A stretch of DNA of 5,460 nt from CAYIEH01 sp964362385. Its GTDB lineage: Bacteria; Patescibacteriota; Minisyncoccia; UBA6257; UBA9933. A program made the position numbers and the translations under genes. Location of the stretch: positions 1 through 5,460 of the forward strand of contig CAYIEH010000032.1 in assembly GCA_964362385.1 (NCBI GenBank). Direction: 5' to 3'. This document shows positions 1-5,460 of the stretch, piece by piece. The stretch's first letter is position 1. Each line of letters starts with the position of its first letter. The notes below the pieces were generated by a model. It was not told the origin of the DNA, ran no database searches, and saw only the letters and a program-made list of their open reading frames with translations.

Positions 1-1272
1 TACATTTTGAATTTCCAGCAGTCTGTTGTATTTCGCCAGTCTTTCAGGTTTTGCCGGAGCGCCGGCTTTAATGCCCCATGCGTCGACGCCAACAGCCAAA
101 TCAGCGATAAAATCATCCATTGTTTCTCCGCTTCTGTGCGACACAACCGCTTTCCAATTATTTTTATAAGCGATTCTTATCACCTCCAAAGTTTCGCTGA
201 GAGTTCCAATCTGATTAAGTTTGACTAAAATCGCATTGCCTGATTTCTTTTCAATCGCGATTTTTAGTCTTTGAGGATTGGTGGTTGTAAGGTCATCGGT
301 AATAATTAATTTTTCTTTATCTTCTTTTGCCGCGCTTTGAGACGGCAAATCTTTTGTCAGTTCCGCGAAATCTCCGAACGCTTCTTCATAAAACGGGTCT
401 TCAACGGAAAGAATGTCGTATCGCTCAACGAGATTTAAATAATATCCTCTTAATTCCTCCGCGGAATACTTTTTACCGTCAATTTCATAAAATCCGTCTT
501 TAAAGAAATTAGTGGCTGCCGCGTCCAGCCCAATACTCAAAGGATAATTATTTTTATTTATTAATTCCGCTAAAATTTCAATCGCTTCTTCGTTATTTTT
601 AAAAGGAGCCGAGAAACCGGCTTCGTCCCCCAAAGAAATGTTTTCTTTGCCGAATTTTTCTTCCAATATTTTCTGAAGTTTCCCGTAAAATTCTTTGCCC
701 AAGCTTAACGCAATCGCAAAATCGTCAATCTCCGGGATTATCTGAAATTCCTGAAACTCCAAAGACGCGGATTTAGTTCCGGCGAAGCCGGAATGAGCGC
801 CGCCGTTTATGACGTTGAAAATAGGATGCGGGAATTGGCTGGTGACTAATCGCTCTGCCGGCAGGCAGGCAGGCTTATCACAAATTGTTCTAATATACTG
901 GAAAAGTTCTAAATTATTTTCTTTTGCTTTAAGTCTCGCGAATGCCAAAGACAACGCCAGAATTAAATTTCCGCCGAGATTTCGTTTTGGCGCTTGCCCT
1001 GAGCTTGCCGAATGGGTTCCATCCAGAGAAATCAGAAAATTATCAAATTCTTTTTGTGTTTTAAAATCTTTCCCCAATATCTCATTTCTAATTTCTCCGA
1101 ACTTCTCTACCGCCTTTTTTGGCTCCAAAACGAACGCCTCGTGAGTTCCTTTGCTTTTGCCGCTGGGAACGCTGGATTTAAAAATTTGGCCGCCTGATTG
1201 TATTTTTGCTTCCAGTGTTTGTTCCCCGCGGGAGTCAAAAATAATTTCTAAATTAAGCGCGCTGATTTTCAT
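1..1272 (-). CDS. eno: Enolase (phosphopyruvate hydratase), C-terminus cut by the window edge
   Basis: Enolase interconverts 2-phosphoglycerate and phosphoenolpyruvate in cytoplasmic glycolysis. The 424 visible codons start at ATG 1272 and run in frame to base 1; probably only a short C-terminal piece is missing. Recognisable motifs are DSRG (13-16), SVPSG with S40 in the mobile loop, NGGAH (H160), QEF (E175), GDEAGFSAP (E217), metal ligands D250, E291 in SVEDPF and D326, KLNQIGT (K351), SHRSGET (378-384) and IKAG (K402), so the catalytic set is kept. It is divergent: the mobile loop reads GKSKG instead of GASTG, and the loop after HEA is about ten residues short. Compared from memory with ordinary enolases it has four extra stretches, near residues 87-95, 131-143, 163-168 and 310-317, each coded by a palindromic DNA element described separately. 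It lies 28 bases after the cysteine-rich gene, without a Shine-Dalgarno sequence. Confidence 0.95.
   Translation of the reverse strand, partial: MKISALNLEIIFDSRGEQTLEAKIQSGGQIFKSSVPSGKSKGTHEAFVLEPKKAVEKFGEIRNEILGKDFKTQKEFDNFLISLDGTHSASSGQAPKRNLGGNLILALSLAFARLKAKENNLELFQYIRTICDKPACLPAERLVTSQFPHPIFNVINGGAHSGFAGTKSASLEFQEFQIIPEIDDFAIALSLGKEFYGKLQKILEEKFGKENISLGDEAGFSAPFKNNEEAIEILAELINKNNYPLSIGLDAAATNFFKDGFYEIDGKKYSAEELRGYYLNLVERYDILSVEDPFYEEAFGDFAELTKDLPSQSAAKEDKEKLIITDDLTTTNPQRLKIAIEKKSGNAILVKLNQIGTLSETLEVIRIAYKNNWKAVVSHRSGETMDDFIADLAVGVDAWGIKAGAPAKPERLAKYNRLLEIQNV
326..349. repeat. Palindromic insert A in eno (7-bp arms, 10-base loop)
   Basis: TTTGCCG (326-332) and CGGCAAA (343-349) are perfect inverted copies around a 10-base loop. 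The site codes for part of PSQSAAKED (about enolase residues 310-318), just before the metal-ligand motif ITDD, where the protein has about seven residues more than E. coli enolase as I recall it. No T-run follows on either strand, so it is not a terminator. Confidence 0.55.
777..793. repeat. Palindromic insert B in eno (7-bp arms, 3-base loop)
   Basis: TTCCGGC (777-783) and GCCGGAA (787-793) form a perfect hairpin with loop GAA. On the coding strand it includes GCTTCGCC, a word also found in the polA insert at 4756-4859. It codes for S-G-F-A-G-T directly after catalytic-loop residue H160. Ordinary enolases go from this His to QEF in about 11 residues; here it takes 17, so about 18 bases look inserted. 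Confidence 0.65.
855..874. repeat. Palindrome plus GGCA tandem repeat in eno (insert C)
   Basis: CTGCCGGCAG (855-864) is a perfect 10-base palindrome. It runs into GGCA repeated almost four times (860-874). It codes for K-P-A-C-L-P-A-E within a segment (about residues 131-143) that lengthens the loop between LFQYI and PHPIFNVINGG by about 12 residues relative to ordinary enolases. Confidence 0.6.
997..1016. repeat. Imperfect palindromic element D in eno
   Basis: CCCTGAGCTTGCCGAATGGG resembles the widespread short element CCCTGAGCTTGTCGAAGGG as I recall it, with small differences. GCTTGCC also occurs just before it (993-999) and inside it (1004-1010... approximate boundary). On the coding strand it yields H-S-A-S-S-G-Q-A after LDGT, where enolase is about seven residues longer than usual. 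Confidence 0.5.
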
Positions 1273-1300
1273 TTTTGAAAAACTTTGATAGAGTCCGAAT

Positions 1301-2197
1301 TTACGGAAGAGTTGTGCAAGCCTGACCTGCTGTGCAGGTCGGCGGACTGCCTGTGCAAGCATAACCGCCAAGAGGACAGGAATAGGAATAATTTCCGCCT
1401 GAAAATGTAATTGTGCCCGCGACAGTATTTCCTCCGTCTGCCACATAAAAAGTCCAGGCATTTCCACCAGTAACTAAATGCTTAAATCCATAAGTTGAAT
1501 TTCCTGTTGCTGTTCCCGAAACGGTAATTCCTGTTTCGCTGGAAAAAGTCAATCTGCCGACTTCTCCTGTTGTCCAATAAGAACAATAATAACCGCCTGC
1601 ACATTCAGTACAGGGAGACCATTGTGCGCACACATTACCAGAAAATATAAGTTGACTCCCGGATCCTACAGCTGATGTCGCTCCAGCGCCTACGTTCCCA
1701 GAAACACTGCCATTAGATACATATATCGGGCCGATATTTCCGCAATTATTATGCGGCACATTTATATAACTTCCATAGGCATTTAATGCTATTATATTTT
1801 GTGTATAATTACCGCAATCAGGAGAAGAACCAGAAAAAGTAATGTTATTAAGGTTCACGCCGCAATTCGCCGTTTGTATGCAAGCGCTGTTACAAGTCGT
1901 CTGGTTATCGTAAATACTGCCTGTTGTCGGACACTGATAACAACTTCCCAACGAAACAGACGCAGGTTTGTTTGTTTTAAATAAATTCCATTCGTTTGAT
2001 GTTTTAGTCGGGATGAAAAAATCGTAAACACCGGAAGTATTATTGACAACACGGCACGAACCATGCTCGTTAATAATTGACGAGGCGGTCTTGTTGACTC
2101 TATAAGAATCACTCACAGCTTTAACAATAACGGCGAATAATACTAATCCCAAAATAACAACGGCTATTAGTATATAATGTTTGATTATTTTCAACAT
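1301..2197 (-). CDS. Membrane-anchored cysteine-rich extracellular protein of unknown family
   Basis: I do not recognise the family. The 298-residue protein has a short basic N-terminus and one hydrophobic segment (about 8-27), which fits a signal anchor or uncleaved signal peptide, so the rest is probably outside the cell. The exterior part is rich in Gly, Ser, Thr and Asn and holds 16 cysteines (48, 86, 89, 102, 106, 112, 128, 152, 190, 196, 199, 205, 274, 281, 288, 294), often in close pairs such as CYQC and CTEC, suggesting disulfides. An FSG-then-Cys pattern recurs three times (FSG at 121, 186 and 266, each followed by Cys). No catalytic motif is seen. The start at 2197 is the Met directly before the hydrophobic segment. 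It follows the prepilin/S74 gene by 33 bases, so joint expression and a role at the surface or pilus are likely but unproven. The last 20 residues overlap a palindromic element. Confidence 0.8.
   Translation of the reverse strand: MLKIIKHYILIAVVILGLVLFAVIVKAVSDSYRVNKTASSIINEHGSCRVVNNTSGVYDFFIPTKTSNEWNLFKTNKPASVSLGSCYQCPTTGSIYDNQTTCNSACIQTANCGVNLNNITFSGSSPDCGNYTQNIIALNAYGSYINVPHNNCGNIGPIYVSNGSVSGNVGAGATSAVGSGSQLIFSGNVCAQWSPCTECAGGYYCSYWTTGEVGRLTFSSETGITVSGTATGNSTYGFKHLVTGGNAWTFYVADGGNTVAGTITFSGGNYSYSCPLGGYACTGSPPTCTAGQACTTLP
1313..1360. repeat. Hairpin and direct repeat at the C-terminus of the cysteine-rich gene (element E)
   Basis: GACCTGC (1324-1330) and GCAGGTC (1334-1340) form a perfect 7-bp hairpin with loop TGT, the same design as element B. 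The 9-base word TGTGCAAGC flanks it at 1313-1321 and 1352-1360. The copies are 39 bases apart, exactly 13 codons, so both are read in the same frame as A-C-T. The unit supplies four cysteines (281, 288, 294 and neighbouring sequence up to 274) or most of them to the protein's end. Confidence 0.55.
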
Positions 2198-2230
2198 TTT
2201 TGGAAAATTAAAAAAGCTATAAGAAATGAA

Positions 2231-3760
2231 TTATTTATTCGCTTTTAATTTCTCAATTTCTATTTTTAAGTATTCAATGTCTTTTTGATGTTGTTGCTGC
2301 TGTTCTTTAATCGCTTCCACAAGAAAAACAGTCAGTTTCGCGTAATCTACGGACTTTAAGCCGGTTTCTTTATTTGTATAAACCACTTCCGGAAATATTT
2401 TTTCCACATCTTGAGCGATAAGGCCGATATCATGATTATTGTTATCTTTCCAGTCATAAGAAACTCCTTGAAGTTTTAAAACTTTTTCCAATTGATTTGA
2501 AAGCGGCTGAATGTTTTTCTTTAAATTGTAATCGGAAGAATACAAGAACGCCGCTGCTTTAACATTGCCGTTGACTTCCAATTTTTCGCTTGGCGCTGTT
2601 ATCCCGATGCCGACGTTGCCGCCCTCTGGCGCTAAAAGGATATCTAACATCGCAACACCTTGTTTTGCAGCAGTAATCCATGCCCTACCATTGGTCCCTA
2701 ATGAATTATCAATACCCATACTCAAAAATGTGCTATTATCTCCTTCTACGCTTAGACCGCGATTATATAAATTGTATGAAACGGAGCCAGCCTTAACTCT
2801 TAATTTGGAATTGACTGGATCTGTCGTCCCGATGCCGACATTGCCGGTAGATGAAGCAATAAGTATTCTACTCACGCCACCCGCGCTAAAAGTTAAACTA
2901 TAACCCGTTTCACCACCCAGGGTAATATTTTGACCACTCCCGCCATCTCCTACATAGCCCATTTGAGCCCCATTTTTATCCCAAAAAGTTAAATAAGCTG
3001 AAGCGGCAGATTCCGTCATAGCGTTATCATTGTCCTGAATAATAATTTTTGGGGAAGAATCGAAAATGTGCAATTTAGCCCCCGGATTATTTGTCCCGAT
3101 GCCGATATTTGATCCGAGAAAATAAAGAAGGTCATTAATTCCTCCTGAAAGAAAAAGATTCCTCCATCTCTGATTTAAGGAATATCCGATTTCATAAGAA
3201 TTGTCGCTGCCGGGCAAAAGCGGAGCGTCAAAAGTCGCGGCGGAAACCCGGCTGATTGCCGAATGAAGCACCCGGGATATTTTTGCTTCGGGATTCGGCG
3301 AGTTATAACTCATCTGAATGTCAATAATCACCTGGTCATGGCCCGGATAATAAGTAAGTTTTTTGAATTGAAGATTATCAACATTTACTTTTGATGTCGT
3401 TAAATCAGAAGCATTGGAAGCGCAATTTTGAGGATTAATAACATCAGGACCCTGGGCTAATTTGACAACGCCGCCTGAAATATAAACGCAAGTCGGATCT
3501 TTGGCTTGCTCGTTCATCCGAAGCTTCAGGGTTGAAACGGTTGAAGTGGCAATTTCAATATTGGAAGATTCTTTGACTAATCTGTTGATGGTCTGCATTA
3601 CGGAATTTAACTGCATAGTTACTTCGGCTCCCGAAGTTTCACTGATATTTATTTTCAGCACATTTACAAGAATCGCGGTGAATATTCCCGCTGCCGTCAC
3701 GAATATCGCCATATACAGCAACAGCTCAATGAGCGAAAAAGCTTTATGATTTTTATTCAT
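2231..3760 (-). CDS. Prepilin-type protein fused to fibre repeats and a C-terminal S74 intramolecular chaperone
   Basis: The 509-residue protein is a fusion. Residues 1-35 are a class III prepilin signal: KAF-SLIELLL, predicted cut after A7, mature F+1 and E+5 (E12), then a hydrophobic helix. This predicts processing by prepilin peptidase and export by a type IV pilus-like machine. Residues about 36-175 resemble the globular part of a minor pseudopilin. Residues 177-208 carry a fibre-type motif (NSYEIGYSLNQRWRNLFLSG). Three IGIGT/VGIGI repeats follow at about 217-232, 306-322 and 381-396. Residues 408-509 are a Peptidase_S74 domain: SDYNLKKNI with the family's Ser-Asp and Lys, then IGLIAQDVEKIFPEVV, ending in a probable coiled coil (481-509). 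In phage fibres this domain helps trimers fold and then cuts itself off, here predicted at S409-D410. ATG 3760 is chosen because it gives the full prepilin leader and lies 7 bases from a strong -10. Function as a pilus-associated adhesin is inference. Confidence 0.9.
   Translation of the reverse strand: MNKNHKAFSLIELLLYMAIFVTAAGIFTAILVNVLKINISETSGAEVTMQLNSVMQTINRLVKESSNIEIATSTVSTLKLRMNEQAKDPTCVYISGGVVKLAQGPDVINPQNCASNASDLTTSKVNVDNLQFKKLTYYPGHDQVIIDIQMSYNSPNPEAKISRVLHSAISRVSAATFDAPLLPGSDNSYEIGYSLNQRWRNLFLSGGINDLLYFLGSNIGIGTNNPGAKLHIFDSSPKIIIQDNDNAMTESAASAYLTFWDKNGAQMGYVGDGGSGQNITLGGETGYSLTFSAGGVSRILIASSTGNVGIGTTDPVNSKLRVKAGSVSYNLYNRGLSVEGDNSTFLSMGIDNSLGTNGRAWITAAKQGVAMLDILLAPEGGNVGIGITAPSEKLEVNGNVKAAAFLYSSDYNLKKNIQPLSNQLEKVLKLQGVSYDWKDNNNHDIGLIAQDVEKIFPEVVYTNKETGLKSVDYAKLTVFLVEAIKEQQQQHQKDIEYLKIEIEKLKANK
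2602..3112 (-). repeat. Three GIGT fibre repeats within the prepilin/S74 gene
   Basis: The word TCCCGATGCCGA on the plus strand occurs at 2602, 2827 and 3094, each time coding in reverse for the core of an IGIGT or VGIGI repeat. These short repeats are typical of proteins that end in an S74 chaperone domain and mark beta-rich fibre segments. Spacing is uneven (225 and 267 bases), so this is a protein-level repeat, not a simple DNA tandem. Confidence 0.7.
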
Positions 3761-3767
3761 AAATATA

Positions 3768-3795
3768 ATTATAACAAATCAAGATTGAATTGCAA
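3768..3795 (-). promoter_or_regulatory. Promoter of the prepilin/S74 gene, predicted leaderless
   Basis: Read on the minus strand there is a perfect -10, TATAAT (3773-3768), preceded by TGT, which makes it an extended -10. A partial -35, TTGCAA (3795-3790), lies 16 bases upstream and matches four of six consensus bases. Only 7 bases separate the -10 from ATG 3760, so transcription should begin at or next to the start codon, leaving no room for a ribosome binding site. It probably drives all three leftward genes. Confidence 0.75.
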
Positions 3796-3838
3796 AAATC
3801 GGGGCGGAGAAATAAGAAAATCAAAATCAGCTGCCTTA

Positions 3839-3847
3839 TGTTATAAT
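3839..3847 (+). promoter_or_regulatory. Extended -10 promoter of polA, predicted leaderless
   Basis: TGTTATAAT is a perfect extended -10 element (TGn followed by TATAAT at 3842-3847). The polA ATG begins 8 bases after it, so the predicted transcript starts at or within a base or two of the start codon. No good -35 is visible at 16-18 bases upstream (the region is A-rich, near 3818-3825), which extended -10 promoters tolerate. The same nine bases occur on the other strand before the divergent gene. Confidence 0.7.
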
Positions 3848-3855
3848 GATCTCAA

Positions 3856-5460
3856 ATGAAAACGCTTCTATTGATTGACGCCAATGCTTTGGTCCACAGA
3901 ACCTTTCACGCTCTTCCGCCATTCACCGCAAAAGACGGCAGGCCAACCGGCGCTCTTTACGGCCTTTCCAATATCTTAATCAAAATCTTTCGCGACAATC
4001 CGCCCGCCGGAGGCCCGCTTCGACTCGCGTCGAGCGAGGCTCGCCCTTATGGGCGGCCCGAACATGCCGCGGCTTTTTTTGACCGGCCAGAGCCGACTTT
4101 CAGAAAACAAATGTTTGAAGAATACAAAATTCATCGGCCAAAAGCTCCGGACGAACTGGTTTCTCAAATTATTGAAGCCCATAATTTATTTGAAAAATTC
4201 AAGGTTAAGATATTTGAGGCGGCGGGATTTGAAGCGGATGACTTACTCGGAACGGCTGTTGAAAAATTCAAAAATGTTCCGGATTTAAAAATTGTCATTT
4301 TGACCGGCGATTTAGACACCCTCCAGCTCGTTGACGGCGACAAAATCGTTGTTGAAACTTTAAAGAAAGGAATTTCCGAAACAATCATCTACGACGAAAC
4401 TGCGGTAAGACAAAGATTTGGAATCTCGCCAAAGCAACTTCCCGATTACAAAGGGCTTGTCGGCGACGCCTCGGATAACATCCCCGGAATTAAAGGCGTG
4501 GGGCCCAAAACTGCGACAGCGATTGTCCAAAAATATAAAAATCTGGAAAATTTCTTTGAGTCAAAAGACGCAAAATATCAAAAAATTCTGGATTATAAAA
4601 ATGAGGCGCTGTTTTCCAAAAAATTAGCGACAATTCATATTGGCGCGCCTTTAAAAATTGAAAATATCTCGGAACTTGAATATCAAAAATTTGATTCTGA
4701 AAAAATTATTCCGTATTTCAAACAACTGGGATTTCAAAGCCTTATTAACCGACTAACAACTAACCCGCTTCGCCCGCCTAGACTCGGCGAGGCTGGCCAA
4801 AGCTCCCGCTTCGCCAGCGAAGCGAGGCGAGTCAGCGAGGCGAGCGACCTACAACTAACGACAAAAATTAAAAAAGAAAAATTAGTTCAGCAATCCATTT
4901 TTGAAAACTCCGACTTGTCAACGGACAAACAAAAAAATCTTTCTGAAAAAATAATTGAAGAAATAGAAATTCCTTTGACGCCGATTTTAAAAGAAATGAA
5001 AAATTGGGGAATCAAAGTTGATATGGATAAATTAAGCGACAGAAAATCCCTGACTGACGGAGAGATTAAAGAGCTTGCTAAAAAAATTTACGATGAGGCA
5101 GACTCGGTCTTCAATATTAATTCTCCCAAGCAGCTTTTGGAAATTCTTAAGGAAAAATTCGGGCTTAAAATCAAATCCACCAATTTTGAAAAATTAAATG
5201 TTTTAAGGGAAAAACTCCCTGTTGCCGATTTAGTTTTGAGATACCGCGAACTTTTTAAATTAAAGACAACCTACATTGAGCCCCTGATTGAATTGGGAAA
5301 AGAAGATAAAAACAACAGAGTCCACCCTACCTTTGTCCAGTTAAAAGCCGCGACCGGAAGAATCACCTGTGAAAATCCCAATCTTCAGAATATCCCCGAC
5401 GCGATAAGAGATGTTTTTGTCGCTGACAAAGGATTTAAATTGGCTTCTTTTGACTATTCC
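3856..5460 (+). CDS. polA: DNA polymerase I, N-terminal 535 residues, apparently without a 3'-5' exonuclease domain
   Basis: Pol I fills gaps and removes RNA primers in replication and repair. The frame is open from ATG 3856 to the window end. Residues 1-300 are the 5'-3' exonuclease: LLIDANALVHRTFHAL (5-20), FDRPEPTFRKQ (75-85), FEADD (E126, D128, D129), LTGDLDTLQLV (D152, D154) and the helix-hairpin-helix LVGDASDNIPGIKGVGPKTA (D204, D207). The polymerase domain begins near residue 368 (IEEIEIPLTPILKEM), with TGRITCENPNLQNIP at 500-514 and motif A FDYS at 532-535, where the window ends. Only about 70 residues separate the two domains and about 29 of those are an insert, so the usual 3'-5' exonuclease domain is missing. 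The stretch from NLQNIP to motif A is about six residues shorter than in Taq. Two GC-rich inserts (residues 50-67 and 303-331) are in frame. There is no Shine-Dalgarno; the ATG lies 8 bases after an extended -10. Confidence 0.95.
   Translation, partial: MKTLLLIDANALVHRTFHALPPFTAKDGRPTGALYGLSNILIKIFRDNPPAGGPLRLASSEARPYGRPEHAAAFFDRPEPTFRKQMFEEYKIHRPKAPDELVSQIIEAHNLFEKFKVKIFEAAGFEADDLLGTAVEKFKNVPDLKIVILTGDLDTLQLVDGDKIVVETLKKGISETIIYDETAVRQRFGISPKQLPDYKGLVGDASDNIPGIKGVGPKTATAIVQKYKNLENFFESKDAKYQKILDYKNEALFSKKLATIHIGAPLKIENISELEYQKFDSEKIIPYFKQLGFQSLINRLTTNPLRPPRLGEAGQSSRFASEARRVSEASDLQLTTKIKKEKLVQQSIFENSDLSTDKQKNLSEKIIEEIEIPLTPILKEMKNWGIKVDMDKLSDRKSLTDGEIKELAKKIYDEADSVFNINSPKQLLEILKEKFGLKIKSTNFEKLNVLREKLPVADLVLRYRELFKLKTTYIEPLIELGKEDKNNRVHPTFVQLKAATGRITCENPNLQNIPDAIRDVFVADKGFKLASFDYS
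4000..4060. repeat. GC-rich palindromic insert F in the polA 5'-3' exonuclease region
   Basis: About three-quarters GC inside an AT-rich gene. CCGCCC (4000-4005) is inverted as GGGCGG (4051-4056). Inner hairpins are CGCTTCGAC/GTCGAGCG (4016-4036, one bulged base) and CGCCC-TTAT-GGGCG (4042-4055). GCCCG at 4002-4006 and 4056-4060 is repeated exactly 54 bases apart, so removing one unit deletes 18 codons (residues 50-67) and leaves DNPPEHAAAFF, which matches ordinary Pol I spacing. Confidence 0.75.
4756..4859. repeat. GC-rich palindromic insert G in the polA interdomain linker
   Basis: The GC-rich stretch lies between two perfect copies of ACAACTAAC (4756-4764 and 4851-4859). It contains a perfect hairpin CGCTTCGC-CA-GCGAAGCG (4807-4824), an 11-base direct repeat CCCGCTTCGCC (4764-4774, 4805-4815) and another, AGCGAGGCGAG (4821-4831, 4834-4844). 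It codes for residues about 303-331. It shares CCCGCTTCG, GACTCG and GCGAGGCT, in the same order, with insert F. Confidence 0.75.

Noticed and set aside
326..349. Hairpin considered as an intrinsic terminator
   Set aside because: No run of T follows on either strand and it lies in the middle of the enolase frame. The hairpins at 777-793, 1324-1340 and 4807-4824 also lack T-runs.
855..874. GGCA tandem considered as a CRISPR or microsatellite locus
   Set aside because: Fewer than four short units without spacers; it fits better as part of a palindromic insert.
1802..1809. TGTATAAT on the plus strand, a promoter-like -10
   Set aside because: It is antisense inside the cysteine-rich gene with no supported gene downstream on that strand; AT-rich sequence gives such matches by chance.
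2565..2903. A 112-codon open frame on the plus strand inside the prepilin/S74 gene
   Set aside because: It lies antisense to a clear multi-domain gene, and its protein has no recognisable motif; the similar open frames at 809-1144, 1799-1984 and 3501-3749 are rejected for the same reason.
4074..4080. Run of seven T in polA as a programmed slippage site
   Set aside because: The frame is continuous without slippage and no alternative product of interest is apparent.
4000..4859. polA considered as a pseudogene because of the foreign-looking inserts
   Set aside because: The frame stays open through both inserts and the nuclease and polymerase motifs are intact as far as the window shows.

Overview
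The window looks like chromosome from a small-genome, AT-rich bacterium of the Patescibacteria (Candidate Phyla Radiation), most like Parcubacteria. This lineage call is inference. It rests on four start codons without a Shine-Dalgarno sequence, a prepilin-type surface protein, divergent forms of housekeeping enzymes, and many short GC-rich palindromes inside coding genes. No rRNA, tRNA, CRISPR array or transposase is visible, and no stretch longer than about 100 bases lacks a gene.

Three genes read leftward from about 3760 to the left edge with gaps of only 28-33 bases, so they are probably one transcription unit. First is a 509-residue protein with a type IV prepilin N-terminus, GIGT-type fibre repeats and a C-terminal S74 intramolecular chaperone (2231-3760). 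Next is a membrane-anchored, cysteine-rich extracellular protein of unknown family (1301-2197). Last is a divergent enolase (eno, 1-1272) whose last residues lie beyond the left edge. The first two probably act together at the cell surface. Enolase is a glycolytic gene that simply follows them.

A DNA polymerase I gene (polA, from 3856) reads rightward and runs off the right edge at catalytic motif A. The 95-base gap between polA and the prepilin gene carries two back-to-back extended -10 promoters, each 7-8 bases from its ATG. Both messages are therefore predicted to be leaderless.

The most notable signal is a set of short palindromic, often GC-rich DNA inserts that stay in frame inside proteins. 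Enolase carries four, each at a point where the protein is longer than ordinary enolases. The cysteine-rich protein has one at its C-terminus. polA has two related ones that share DNA words and a similar peptide (R-x-A-S-E-A-R). They resemble in concept the Rickettsia palindromic elements, but I cannot assign them to a described family. The PolA protein also appears to lack the whole 3'-5' exonuclease domain.
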